Below, piece by piece: positions 14,601 through 25,689 of a stretch of DNA of 64,000 nt. Position 1 is the stretch's first letter, and each line of letters starts with the position of its first letter. Below the pieces are notes generated by a model. The model made no database searches. It was not told the DNA's origin and was given only the letters and a program-made list of their open reading frames with translations. Source of the DNA: Anastatus disparis (taxonomy: Eukaryota > Arthropoda > Insecta > Hymenoptera > Eupelmidae); contig JAFFSR010000237.1 of NCBI GenBank assembly GCA_017163975.1, positions 310,001 to 374,000 on the forward strand, written 5' to 3'. A program made the translations under genes and the position numbers.

Positions 14601-16470
14601 TGATTAGTGGAAGAGAGAGAGAGATCGTAGAAGAAACTTGTATAGAGGCAAGACTGATTGATATGCGATTAATTAATCCATTTGTGTGCTTGGACCTCTG
14701 AGTACAGAAAAGGATAGCCTTGTAAGTTTGAACTTAAGCAGTTTACATGAGTAAGTGGGCCGATGGATTTATTTGTTGTGGGAGTTAATTTGATTTTGAT
14801 AATGGCATTAATAAGTTTTGCTATCTAAAGATTATAAATTTGAACAAATAAATTATCTTTAACTAATGTATTCATTTTACAATTGAAAAAGATTTAAATT
14901 TTAATATTTTATAAAGAAAAAAAATGTGCATTCTTTTGATTACGTAAACAAGTAAAAAAGTTTGAATAAATCCAGAAGTATCAACTACGAAAAGGTAGAC
15001 TTTAACCGTGTCTAACAGTACCAAAACTAGCTTTATAAAAAAAAAATTGAGTTGCTCTTCTTACCAACTTCCTCGTTTCGAGTAAATTTCTTCCGAAAAA
15101 TCTCGAATCAAGTTTCTCTCTGTCAAGAGAGGAGATTCTACAACTAGGTACACGAACAATCTATACATCCATCGTTAACCACAATTTGCTTTCTCTCTTT
15201 CTCTTTCTCGTCACACAAAAGGTATATCGATTTTCGGTAACTCGATCTTGAGTGGCTCTCCGTTACGTTAGCTTGCCAAAACCTTAGATGTATATATATA
15301 TTTGTAGAGAGAGATAGAGAGAAGTTACGTTAAGTGCTTGTTTCATGCGGGACTCTCCCTGATACGCCTATTAATTTAGCAAGGCGTCGTTTCTATAGTC
15401 TAAGATAGGCTAAAGACGTAAGAGGTAAGTGACGTCTTAATGGTATCATCGCTTTGGTTATATCGGTTCGCGGCTAAAGCATCGTTGATGGCATTCAACC
15501 GTTAAACTATTGATCAATCGAATAAAGATGTTGGCAATTGTTGTTTCAAAATTGCTAAATATAGTCTTATTATTCCTCATTTTCTTACTATTGTCACATA
15601 CTTGATAGTTTTATTGTCACGTTAATGAGATTTGTTGTTTATATTGTACACGGGAATATTTAATTGAAGTTGGTTGTTATACAACTTGACATTTTAAATT
15701 CTGATATCTTATTCAATAGATAAAGATTTTCAAATTTTTATGTGTTTTCTTGAAAAGTTAAAAATCAAATACTTTTCACGAAAGACTTTGCATTATTATG
15801 CATACATCTAAATAAGATTTTAAAAAATTAAAAGATTAATAACAATGGTAACTTGTGAAGATAAGAGTTTGAACCTTGTTAGACATATTTGAAAAGTGAC
15901 ATATTACATAGTCGATATGAATGTTGTATGGTATAGGGTGCTGCCCTCTGAACAGAATACCTTGAACTAATACTAATTTCAATAATGAAGTAGCATGATT
16001 TAATTAATTACAAAAGATTAATAACTCTATTGAAAACTACATATAAAATAAATTCGTGGATATTAAAATTTAATTAAGAAAATTGAAGCCATAATTGTAA
16101 AACATGATAATTATGAATAATTAATAATATATTCCAAAATTACTTCGTATAACTTATCTATGCATCTAAATAATTTATATTTTAAAATATTTATTTGTCT
16201 AATTACTAAATCTTTCTTCGTTATTTTAATGGTAGGTTTATTGCTATTTTCATGAAACAATTTATATGATTGTAAAAATATTTTATACAAACTTAATTAT
16301 TACTTTGAAACATTATATAAAGGATGAATAAAATCTCTTGATAACTACATTTAACTCAACGAACAATTCTTTTCCATCAAATTCATTTTTCGCGTGAGCC
16401 AAATGTTAGAATTATAAGTCAATTGAATATATCTCTATGACAAAAAACTAGATATTAAAATAAAAATAAA
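11649..16470. other. AT-rich noncoding DNA, probable homeobox-gene intron
   Basis: I find no homeobox-like coding segment on the minus strand in this interval, although the gene whose exon ends at 16,479 must continue leftward. Open frames at 12,767-13,156 and 13,893-14,568 are low-complexity (Lys/Glu, Phe/Tyr/Ser) and overlap on both strands. The sequence is mainly AT-rich with poly-T and CT runs. Confidence 0.6.
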
Positions 16471-16478
16471 TGACTTAC
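16471..16478 (-). other. Splice donor of the homeobox-gene first coding exon
   Basis: Read on the minus strand, the exon ends ...CCTCGCG and is followed by GTAAGTCA, a near-consensus 5' splice site. The frame beyond it loses the compositional character of the protein and soon reaches stops, which supports splicing here. The last codon is left incomplete by one base (phase 1). Confidence 0.85.
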
Positions 16479-16974
16479 CGCGAGGATTATTGTGATCGTT
16501 AGGACTGCTTTGATGGTGATTGACTGAGACACCAGTACCTGACATCATATGCTGTGCATGTGCCCCTGGATGTACCCCAAGACCACTAGGCGATTGTCCA
16601 CCTAATTGTCCTGGTTGATGTACCTGATGATGTGCCACATGATGTGCTGGATGTGGATGATGTGGTGGTGGTAAAAATGCAGCAGCCACAGCCGCTTGTG
16701 CATTAAGGTAAGCCATCCTCGAAGCTGTGAGATTACCCAAATTACCAAGATGATTGGTAAGTGGTGCCATGTAATCCCATAATTTATGATGTGGTGCCGT
16801 TGGTGCATAGGATACTGCTGATACACCAGCTGGCGGTGAACTTTGTGGTGAACCACGTTCATTATTGTTGTTATTGTTGTTGTTATTATTATTACTAGTT
16901 GTTGAACCGATAGGATTGCCAGCACCATTAAGGCCTAGCAATTCCTGTATTGCGAAGGGCGAGCGCTGGGGCAT
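16479..16974 (-). CDS. Vsx: Paired-like homeobox transcription factor, first coding exon (Vsx/Chx10-type)
   Basis: A nuclear transcription factor is inferred; the homeodomain itself would lie on later exons not seen in this window. The exon encodes 165 residues plus one base. The N-terminus reads MPQRSPFAIQELLGLN, which carries the octapeptide-like FAIQELLGL motif of Vsx/Chx10 proteins just after the start. It is followed by a poly-Asn run, a Ser/Pro stretch, KLWDYMAPL, the segment SRMAYLNAQAAVAAAFLP and a His/Pro-rich tail, which are typical of the disordered N-terminal region of insect paired-like factors. The ATG at 16,974 has A at -3 (CGAAAATGCC). The frame is open upstream to a TAA but contains no other ATG, so this start is chosen. 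Codon use is GC-richer than the flanks. Other octapeptide-bearing paired-like genes (Rx, Unc-4 type) are less good matches. Confidence 0.72.
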
Positions 16975-17150
16975 TTTCGCGTTCGCGCGCGACTGCTGAA
17001 GAGACGCGACGACGACGCTACTACGTGCCTCAGGCCTGCATCCTCCGCTCAGGTCGACCACGTCCACGCTTTGATTCAGGATTGTCGTTTTTTATGGATT
17101 TACTACCCGCGTACGGGTTACTTTACCCGTCCTTTTAATTTCCTTTTTTT
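16975..17150 (-). other. Probable 5' untranslated region of the homeobox gene
   Basis: The sequence just upstream of the chosen ATG is GC-richer than the surroundings. It is open in the coding frame back to a TAA near 17,092 but has no further ATG. A GTG in this frame (17,065-17,067) is not a credible eukaryotic start. The transcription start cannot be placed. Confidence 0.45.
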
Positions 17151-19129
17151 CTTTCCTTGTTTTTAAGTTCTCTTTTCTGTGGACAATAGTGTCCACACTA
17201 GTTGTTTCTAGTATTCGTTTACATTTAGTTCTTTTTTTTAAGTACTGTTCTTATAATATATTATTTAGGCTCTTTTTAACAATCTGTAAATTACAAGTTC
17301 GTTGTATGCGTTATTTAATTCTCGCACGTGTTTTTTGTTTCTTCTGTTTTGATGCTGTTGATAAAAGTTAGGAACTTTTCTTTTCTAAGTTTCGTTGTTG
17401 TTGTTGTTGTTATCGTCGTCGACGATACAAAAAAGAAGAAAAAAAAGAAGAAAAGAAATTTAGTAGTAGTTTTTCAGTGCTCTAAGAGAAGTGCAAGAAT
17501 TACCGACGGACGCTGCCGGGAGTCACTTGAGACGGTTGCTAAGCGATGTCGAGTACTACTGTATATGCCTTTAGGGCTACAAACATCAGCCACATATCCG
17601 GCATGCCATCCGACGGAACACTTTGCTTTGCTAGAAAAACTACTTTTTTCTTAACTTTTCAGTATTTATTCTTTTGTTTCTTTTTCTTGATGTATGTTGA
17701 TTAATAGTTTAATTATTTTATAATATAGAATGGTATTTACGATGGTTCGATTGACTATAACAAAATAGCTTGACGTAATATTCGATAAAACTAAGTATTC
17801 TCATAAATCTCCATGATTTTCAAGGTTAGGCTGATTTTTAATAAATAGTTTAAATGGATAACAAAGATGACAGAATGAGAACGATGATATTTAAGGTAGA
17901 AGAAACATTAGTTATGATCCGACGGCAGATGAATTAAATGCGCGCTAAGCGACGGTAAACTAGTTTATTCTTTCACTCCAATTGTTTACCTTTTATATGC
18001 TTCTAATTGTCTTTCTTTTTTAATACAAATATTTAAAAAAGTCAGTAGTTTTAACTTGACAACAATTCATTAATTTTCCGCATAAATCCATAAATTAATA
18101 AGGCAACAATATCACCTTTTCACAAAAGTTTTGGATGAAAAATGACTGTAACTACTGGACGTTTAAATAAAAAAATAAAAATGTCACAAGCTATTAGTTT
18201 GATTGAAAGGAAAAGAAATTTAACGATGAATGATCCCTTTTATATTATATCACACTATTTTTATGTTGATTTCCTTCTGTGGTTTTTTTCATCCTTCTTC
18301 AGTTGTTGTATTTGAGATTAGAAGCGAGAGTTGTTCACTGCTGGGTGTTAAGCGAGACGCTTGGAATTCTTTTGTATATATTCTCGCGCAATATACGGAG
18401 GTTTCGTATTTCAGGGTTCACGAGTGTGTTGCGTTTTTTTTTTCATATAAATCCATCCACGTTCTTTGCCCTCTCTATTCTTCTATAATATCACTGTGAT
18501 TTAATTTGAGCGCAAAAAAAACCCTCGACACGGAAGTCCGTTCGAAAAACTAGTTCGACGAATTCTCTTCTTTTTTTTTGTTTTCTTCCTTCCTATTACT
18601 AAGTTTGTTATTTCAATTCTTTTCTTCTCCTAATTTGTATAAGCGATACACTATGAGCAGGCAATGTTTACTTTTGTATCACAACCGTCGGTTCGCGCAC
18701 TTAAATTTAAAAACTAGCAGACGATTATATCAACTAGACACTATTATTTTTGTTTTTTTTCTTTAAATTCATTTATCATACAAGTCCACCAAAAAAAAAT
18801 TCGTTGATAATTTGTATAATATACAACTGTCAATTATTTAAAAGTACTGGGATGTTCTTGCCACGACGATTACAAGAATAAATTGTACTATAAATTTCAA
18901 GCACGGCCACGCGATTGCAAGACGACGTGATAATGAAAACAAGAAACAAGTTGCGAGAAAGAGAATTTAAAAATGCACACCTATGTATATGTATGTATGC
19001 ATATGTATGATGCTTTTTCTTTCTCTCTTTTCTTTTTTTTTACTGTCGTCTGGGATTTGTTGTCGTTGATTTTGAAAAAAAATTTTGTGGCGTGTGTCCG
19101 TGTCGTAGTCGCGGCCGTGTGCAACTGAA
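17151..19129. other. Upstream flank of the homeobox gene, no supported gene
   Basis: This is a mixture of AT-rich DNA, GTT/GTC triplet runs near 17,392-17,425 and A/G runs. Short plus-strand frames at 17,189-17,654 and 18,230-18,766 overlap in several frames and are rich in Phe/Leu/Ser/Val without a domain. The block may contain 5' UTR exons or promoter DNA of the minus-strand gene. Confidence 0.5.
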
Positions 19130-19440
19130 CGGGCTTTAGAATGCCGCGTCACGTTGGGGTGGTTGGCGCTGGCGTACACGGCGCTTAAGCGCAGGCCGGG
19201 GAACCCCCGGAAGACTCAATACGCGCGCGCGCGCGCTTCTTGCTATAGCACCTAAAACTCCCTTGCGAGTTCCAAGGAGAAAGAGAAAGATGGAACGAAG
19301 AAAAGAAAAAGGCGTAGTCTTTATTTGAAAGAAAAAAAAGAAAATATCGGTGGTGGGGGCGGGGTAAGCTATTTTTGGGGTAAGAAGGGTGGGGCAAACT
19401 ACCCCTTCCATTGATGCCCCACCCCTTTACTATTCCCACT
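19130..19440. promoter_or_regulatory. CpG-rich block, candidate promoter region
   Basis: This is the most GC- and CpG-rich stretch outside the transposon area. It has a (CG)n run near 19,222-19,236, the inverted AAGCGC/GCGCTT-type motif near 19,181 and a GGTGGGGGCGGGGTAAGC segment near 19,349. Lying 2.2-2.5 kb upstream of the homeobox exon, it could hold its promoter. That is inference from composition and position only. Confidence 0.3.
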
Positions 19441-22265
19441 ACTTATTTTTTCTATACATTAGTTTAAATGTATAGGTAGAGTATAAACGAGTCCTTAAGC
19501 TTGTATTAACAATCTATGTATGGATGTGTGTGTCGCGCCTACTTTAGACCACGACAGTAGCCGTCTCGCATCGCGGGATTGGTTAGTTTTTTTCATTCTA
19601 AGACTACTATATCCCAGAGCCATAGCCCTAGTTAAGAAATATGGCTGTGTAGTAGGGATAAAATAAAAGAGGGAGGGAGAGAGAATAGAAGGTGGGGTTT
19701 GTGTGCTACGGAAACGAGAGACACGCCTGTTGTACGTGTATCCCTTCTTTTTTATTTTTGATTCATAATAGCTTAGTGTCTTACTCCTTTAAAGCCATTG
19801 AGGACGAACCGTAAAGTTACTTACTTTAAACTTACGCACACGCCTATCGTTTGCCTAAGACTGTTTGGGTCTTGAAGGTTGAATGTGATATGTATGTTAA
19901 AGTAGTATCAAGGTGATGGCGTGTGGAACTATTGTTGTGACTTATTGTAACATTCACCATACTAATTTATTTTATATGATTCAAAGGACTATACATAATA
20001 CCTTCTATAATTTTATTAAAATATTAATTTATTAAGACTCACTGAATAGAGGAGGTTTTAAATAATACTTCATCTAATTAAGCACGTAATAAAATTTAAT
20101 AAAATAATTACTTTAGTTATTTTAAATTTGGAAACAATAAAGTAAATAATACAACCTATATGGATCAATGTTGAAATTAGCAGTATTTTCTATAATTTAA
20201 ATTTTATTAATGTACTATTTTGTTAAAATATAAAATTCTCATAATTTGTTTTTATTTTGTATTGTACATTAAGTTGAAAAAAAAATTTGATGATTAGTTT
20301 TTAAATTAAAGTAGATAAAATTATTTTTTTAATGAAAATTTAAAAATTTTTAATAATATAAAAATTAAGAATTGTTCTAAATGTTTAATAAAATAAAAAT
20401 TAATATTTGTTTTGTAAAATAATGAACAGTATAAACATACAATTAATTTAAAAAAATACAGTGACTGCATAATTTTATAAAATTTGTAGAAAAGAAATAA
20501 TATTAAAATAAATAATATTATTTTTGTAATTATTATTATCATTATTGTAAAATTATATCGTTAACAATTTTTCATATTTTTAATTACTATATAAAATATT
20601 AATTAATATAAATACAAAGAATTAGTCATTGTTTGAAGATTATTATAATTATTGAATTTTTATCAATTAAACATATAAAAATAGTTAGCTATAAATTTAT
20701 AAACAATAAAAAAATACTTGTATAATACATCAGCTTAGAGTATAAGATATTAGCAAAGTGTAAATCTAAGTAAGCTACACAAGAGCCAGTAAGAAATTTT
20801 CTTTTTTTTAATCTTTATAAGACTTTATGCGAGTCTGTACACACCTTTCATCATATATTTTTTTTGACACTGTACACATAAGATTGTGTGTATAGGTCTT
20901 CTTTTCATATACATATATATGTACATAAAAGTCTTCTCTATTAACAATATGGGAGTGGCTAAAGTAAAGAGGGGTAGGCTAGCCAATCCGTGTACGTTAC
21001 TTCAATCTCTGATTGGCTGGAAAGTAAATCGATTTATGCTTGATTCACCCCTCCTTTTATACACAAAGTCGTAGCGATTATAAACCTTATGTTATACTGC
21101 GTTATGGTCGCTTATGGCATACATAACCTAAAGAAGTCTTACACCACCAATTTTCTAGGGATTATTATGGAAGGGATGTTGTAGACATATACGTATGTAT
21201 GTATGTTTTAAATAAGGGAGTTTTCTGCTTTCTCCCCTACCTTCACTTTCTCTCCTCTATACATCCTCCCCTTCCGTGCTTTGCATCAACGGAGAACAAC
21301 TAAAATTTGTGCGACTGGTGGAATATAAGCGGGGGTAATTTCGAAAAAGAGCTCTTGCAAATTTGAGTAATGATTCCCGCCCTTCTCTCTTTTTATTCTT
21401 TTTTTTATAATTTTTTTGTTTTAATTTTTTATTATTTACACTTTTGCATTGAGGCTTTTTGGTTTATATGAATTGTTCGATTTTATATGTTTACTTTTTT
21501 TTATGAATGATTTTGATTTTTTTTTTTCTGTTGCTAGTAGCTTTTTTTACATTGAAAATTTAAATTCGCTTATAGTCAGGAAATTTGTTTACTTTTTTTA
21601 CTTATTGTTAAATAAATTTTTATTAAAGGTTTGGTATTTATTGTTTTATTTTTGTATTAAAACAATAAATACGTTTAATTTAATTTAAAGCTTTTCCAAA
21701 TTATTGTGAATCTTTTATAAAAATTAAGATTATCGAAACATTGATATGCTTATTATTATCATAATTTTATTTTTGACATTTACATTATATAATTTACATT
21801 ATTAAATAAAAAATAATAATTCTCTTTAATTTATTAAAAATGCAATGTATTTGAGTATCAGACGATTTTAAACAAATAAATCTGTTTTATTTAATTAAAA
21901 AATATTTTGAGAATTATTTTGATAAATATACAATGTTTTCTTATTAAAAAAATAATTATGTTTTTAAATTTACAAATTCTATATAAGCTCGTTTTAAAGC
22001 AGTTATAAAAAAATAATTTTATAGTATAAAAAAAATGAAATACAAACACTAAAATTTTAATTATGTTGAATTATAATATGATTTATTCTAAAATATTCTA
22101 TCAGATCCAAAATTTTATTTCATAAACTTTTTAATTTATATATAAAAACTAAAATCTATTGATGGATTAAATATAATAAATTTTTTAACAATTATTAGTT
22201 TTTAACTCTCAAAAAGACATATTTAAATTCTACAACATATGATATAAAATACAAGAATTCATATA
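19441..22265. other. AT-rich noncoding DNA
   Basis: No supported gene. Around 20,970-21,030 there are two inverted CCAAT-type motifs (AGCCAATCC and GATTGGCTGG) in a less AT-rich segment, which is only weakly promoter-like. The rest is A/T homopolymer-rich, and frames such as 20,321-20,542 are Ile/Leu/Phe/Lys low-complexity. Confidence 0.5.
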
Positions 22266-22460
22266 GAGCCGGTCTGTGGCTCAGTCGGTAGAGCGTTGGA
22301 TTCGTAATCTCGAGGTTCTGAGTTCGAATCCCACTCGCGGCTGAATCATACAAGCACCACTGTACGTTACATGTGCTTTGTTCAAAAACACACTTACGAG
22401 CTCCGTCGCTGATTAGCATCGCAAAAATAGCATAGTATAAATATAGCGACGAAAAAAAAA
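22266..22460 (+). mobile_element. tRNA-derived SINE, family A, copy 1
   Basis: A tRNA-like head (about 22,266-22,342) has a pol III box A (TGGCTCAGTCGGTAGAGC), an anticodon-loop-like TTCGTAA and a box B (GAGTTCGAATCCC). Only the outer five acceptor pairs (AGCCG/CGGCT) hold, so this is not a functional tRNA. It is followed by a body starting ACAAGCACCACTGTACGTTA and ending ATATAGCGACG, then an A-rich tail. The copy at 25,489 shares both head and body, which defines a family. I do not find convincing target-site duplications. Confidence 0.82.
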
Positions 22461-23141
22461 ACAATTATTCACTAAAATGTTTGTAGAATTTTTTTTACAT
22501 CTTTATTACATATATATCACATGTTTTTGATTACAACTTGTATTACATTACATACAGAATGTTTATATAGATTTATTAAAAAATTTTAATAAAATTAAAT
22601 GTTATCCGTTGCTTGTAATAATTTTGAATCATTTAAACCATAGAAAAATTCTAAAAATACGATAAAATAATTATTAATTAAATATATTCTATCTCAAATA
22701 TTTAGTAATTTTATATTATATTATCTAAAGGACATATTAGTTCGTTTAATAATATAAAACTAAATTAAATTTTTAAAAAATTTTCTCAAATCAAATTTAG
22801 AACTTACAAAACCGTAAGATCAACAAATTAAATTACCGAAACAGCTGACATTAATTACCGTGTGCCAGTTCACGTAAATTTCCTATTTCTTTCTTTTTTT
22901 TGAAAAAAAAAGTTATTATTTAAAAGCGTGGAAGCATGAGTATCCTATAGAAATAAAGCGAGTCCGTTAAATTAGCTACAATCCTTTAGAAACTGCCGAA
23001 ATTCCAGCAAGCTTTACTGTGGGTGCTTTAGGTAACTGGCACTTCGAAACGGTTAGCTTTACCGTTTTCAACTAATTTGGGTGACTAATACGATTTCTCA
23101 CCTTCATCCTCTATACTTCCCTTCGTGTTAAACGAGGCCAC

Positions 23142-23184
<43 letters not shown>

Positions 23185-25488
23185 TTCTCTTGCAATTACC
23201 CTATAGCCATGGAAACTTGGAAACACTTCAAAACATCTGTTATATTACGTTTTACTCCAAATAAGCTTTTTTTGTATAAACAAATCAGGTAAAGAAACTT
23301 ATTTCGAAGTTCATATTTAAGGATTTAATTCTTATAATGAGTTTAAAAGTATAATGATTTGCCTTTGTTCCTTAGTTAAACGTGGGAAATGACTTTTTTT
23401 AAAGAAATTCTCTGGTGTTTATTAAGTTAATTATATTTTTTTGGCCGTTGTGCTTATTTAAAATACAAATTTTGGGATATTCTATTTACATTTTAAGAAA
23501 TTTGCAATGAAAAATTTTATGAATTGTGTTTGTTATCTCACTTTTATTTCTAAATTTAATTATTTTCTATTTGTTCTTTTTGACATTCTATTTGAATTGT
23601 AGCAAATATACTATAAATACTAAATCCATGCATCTTTTCATATCGTTCATATAATAAATTAGATTTGTTTTCAAATTGTTAAATCACAATTAAAATTTTT
23701 TTTTGCATGAAATAATTAGAATAGTATATTAATTACATAGGGAGTAAAAACAAAAAATGTTTGAATTCGTATGTAAATTATCAAACATACGATTTTTTAC
23801 ACAGGGCGCGTACAGTGGGTACTTTACTCCCTCCGAGCGAATTGTAAAGTATCTATTCTTACCTATTTTTTATTTGCTTATATATTTTTTAGATGAAATA
23901 GAATTTTTAATTATTTACAGAAAAACATTTTTTAAATCAAAAGAAATAAGTTTTTTAATTAAAAATTTTTTTTACATAAATAAATAAATTGTGATCAACG
24001 GATTAGATTATGAGCTAATGTTCAAAGGAACTTTAAAATAGATCCTTTGCTTAATTAAAAAAAACAATTAAAAAAATATAAAACACTTTACAATTTTGTT
24101 AATTTTATAAATTAAAATCAATCTCACGAATACCAATGGACAATCGAAAGTATTATAGTCGAATTAAAACGCTATGAAAGAAAATAAAAATCATTTAAAA
24201 AATAGAAATCTAAAATAAATAAAGAGCATAATACGTAGATAGACTTTCTAAATTCAAGTGATCATAAATTTAAGTGATCTGAACTATTTTTAAGTCATTT
24301 AAAATTTCCTCGAGATTATCTCAAGCATATCTCTAACTTTATAAAGATTAGTAAATTATTTGAAAGGTATAACATGTAGTTTCCACACATTATAGAAAAA
24401 AAAAGTAATCAAAGCAATCAAAATTAAGATACATCATAAGGATAAATTTACCCCAGAGGGTAAGGGTAATCTTAGTAAATTAATTTTCCCTCTGAATCTT
24501 CAAAGGAAACTCATTGCAAAATATTGATAAACCGAGAGACGAAGACTTTAATTAAGCTTTCGTATTCAAATGTACGTTTGTATTATTGATATACACTTCA
24601 ATATATTCATTTCGATATAACTAACGAATATACGCCGGTCTTATCTAGTATACCTAAGTAATTTTTCATTTCTCGAAATTCCATATTCTATCCTTTCAAT
24701 ATATACGTTTCCCGATATTCCATATTCTTGTGAGGACGAAAATTTTCCGCGAAGATTTGCAAAATTGTTAATACGCAGCTTTTCCAATTATTACGGGCTT
24801 TCAGGCTTTTCTTAATCTGCTTTTAAAATGAGAGAGGAGCCAGCGGTAGTTCGGTACTTTTATTGAGCTCTTTGTAAGCAGAAAATACTCAATTCGTTGA
24901 TTAAATTATACGAATGTCTTGATTAATCTTAAAGTATCCTTTTTTTCTTTAATGTCTTTTTAGTAATATGACATAATGTGACTCAACTTTTTTTTTAGTT
25001 TTTATCTTCGATTACCGCATCTTTCTTTTTTTCCTTTTTATTTTTTTATTCCAAACTCCTTTGCAATCATTAGTAGAACATTTCATTGTCGGTTAAAAAA
25101 AAGTAATGATTTTTCCTTTCTTAATGTCAAGTCGTATTCCATTGAGTGTCTAATGAATAATTCAAGTCGTTATAACCCTTAAAACAAAAAAAAAATAGAA
25201 ATTGCAAAGTCTTTTTACAACGGATAAAAGGGATATAAAAACTGCATGTGGATCACTCTGATTTGATTTTTAAAAAAACCCTTTTATCTTTACTAATTTT
25301 AAATAGCGGATAGCTGTTATTCAAAGATTTTATTTAAGTTTGTTATACGTCTTGCATAGGGGCTTCAATAACGAATGTAAAATTTCAGTAAATTGAATAG
25401 TTTATTAATTGTTATTTGCATTATCGTTGCATTAGAAACAATTTTTTTTGCTAACTTTTCAATAACGTGTAGAAAATAAAAATTTTTG
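22461..25488. other. AT-rich noncoding DNA
   Basis: No supported gene. The block contains a (CT)n microsatellite at about 23,145-23,181 and many A/T homopolymers. The open frame at 23,757-23,987 is Phe/Ile/Lys-rich without a domain. Confidence 0.55.
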
Positions 25489-25689
25489 AGGTTACAGTGG
25501 CTCATACGGTAGAGTGATGGATTCGTAATCTCGAGGTTTCGAGTTCGAATCCCGCTCTCGGTCAATTTATACAAGCACCACTGTACGTTACATGTGCTTT
25601 GTTCATAAACACATTGACGGTCTCCGTCGCTAATTAGTATCGCAATGATAGCATAAATATAGCGACGTTAAATAAAATTAAAAAAAAAT
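25489..25689 (+). mobile_element. tRNA-derived SINE, family A, copy 2
   Basis: The same architecture as the copy at 22,266 is present. The degraded box A is GTGGCTCATACGGTAGAG, the shared TTCGTAATCTCGAGG segment follows, and box B is GAGTTCGAATCCC. The body begins ACAAGCACCACTGTACGTTA and the copy ends TATAGCGACG with an A-rich tail. Divergence from copy 1 is modest. Minus-strand frames across both copies give the familiar spurious SGIRT.NLEITNP peptide of such heads. Confidence 0.82.

Noticed and set aside
16975..17067. Extension of the homeobox exon to a GTG at 17,067
   Set aside because: Only a GTG is available. The first ATG is at 16,974 with a good -3 purine and leads directly into the conserved octapeptide-like motif.
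22266..22342. Functional tRNA gene
   Set aside because: Boxes A and B are good, but the acceptor stem holds only five pairs and the anticodon stem is broken. The second copy shares the non-tRNA body, so this is a SINE.
22195..22464. Minus-strand frame with the SGIRTQNLEITNP peptide (and its relative at 25,365-25,574)
   Set aside because: This is the antisense of the tRNA-like SINE head, a common artefact, not a protein.
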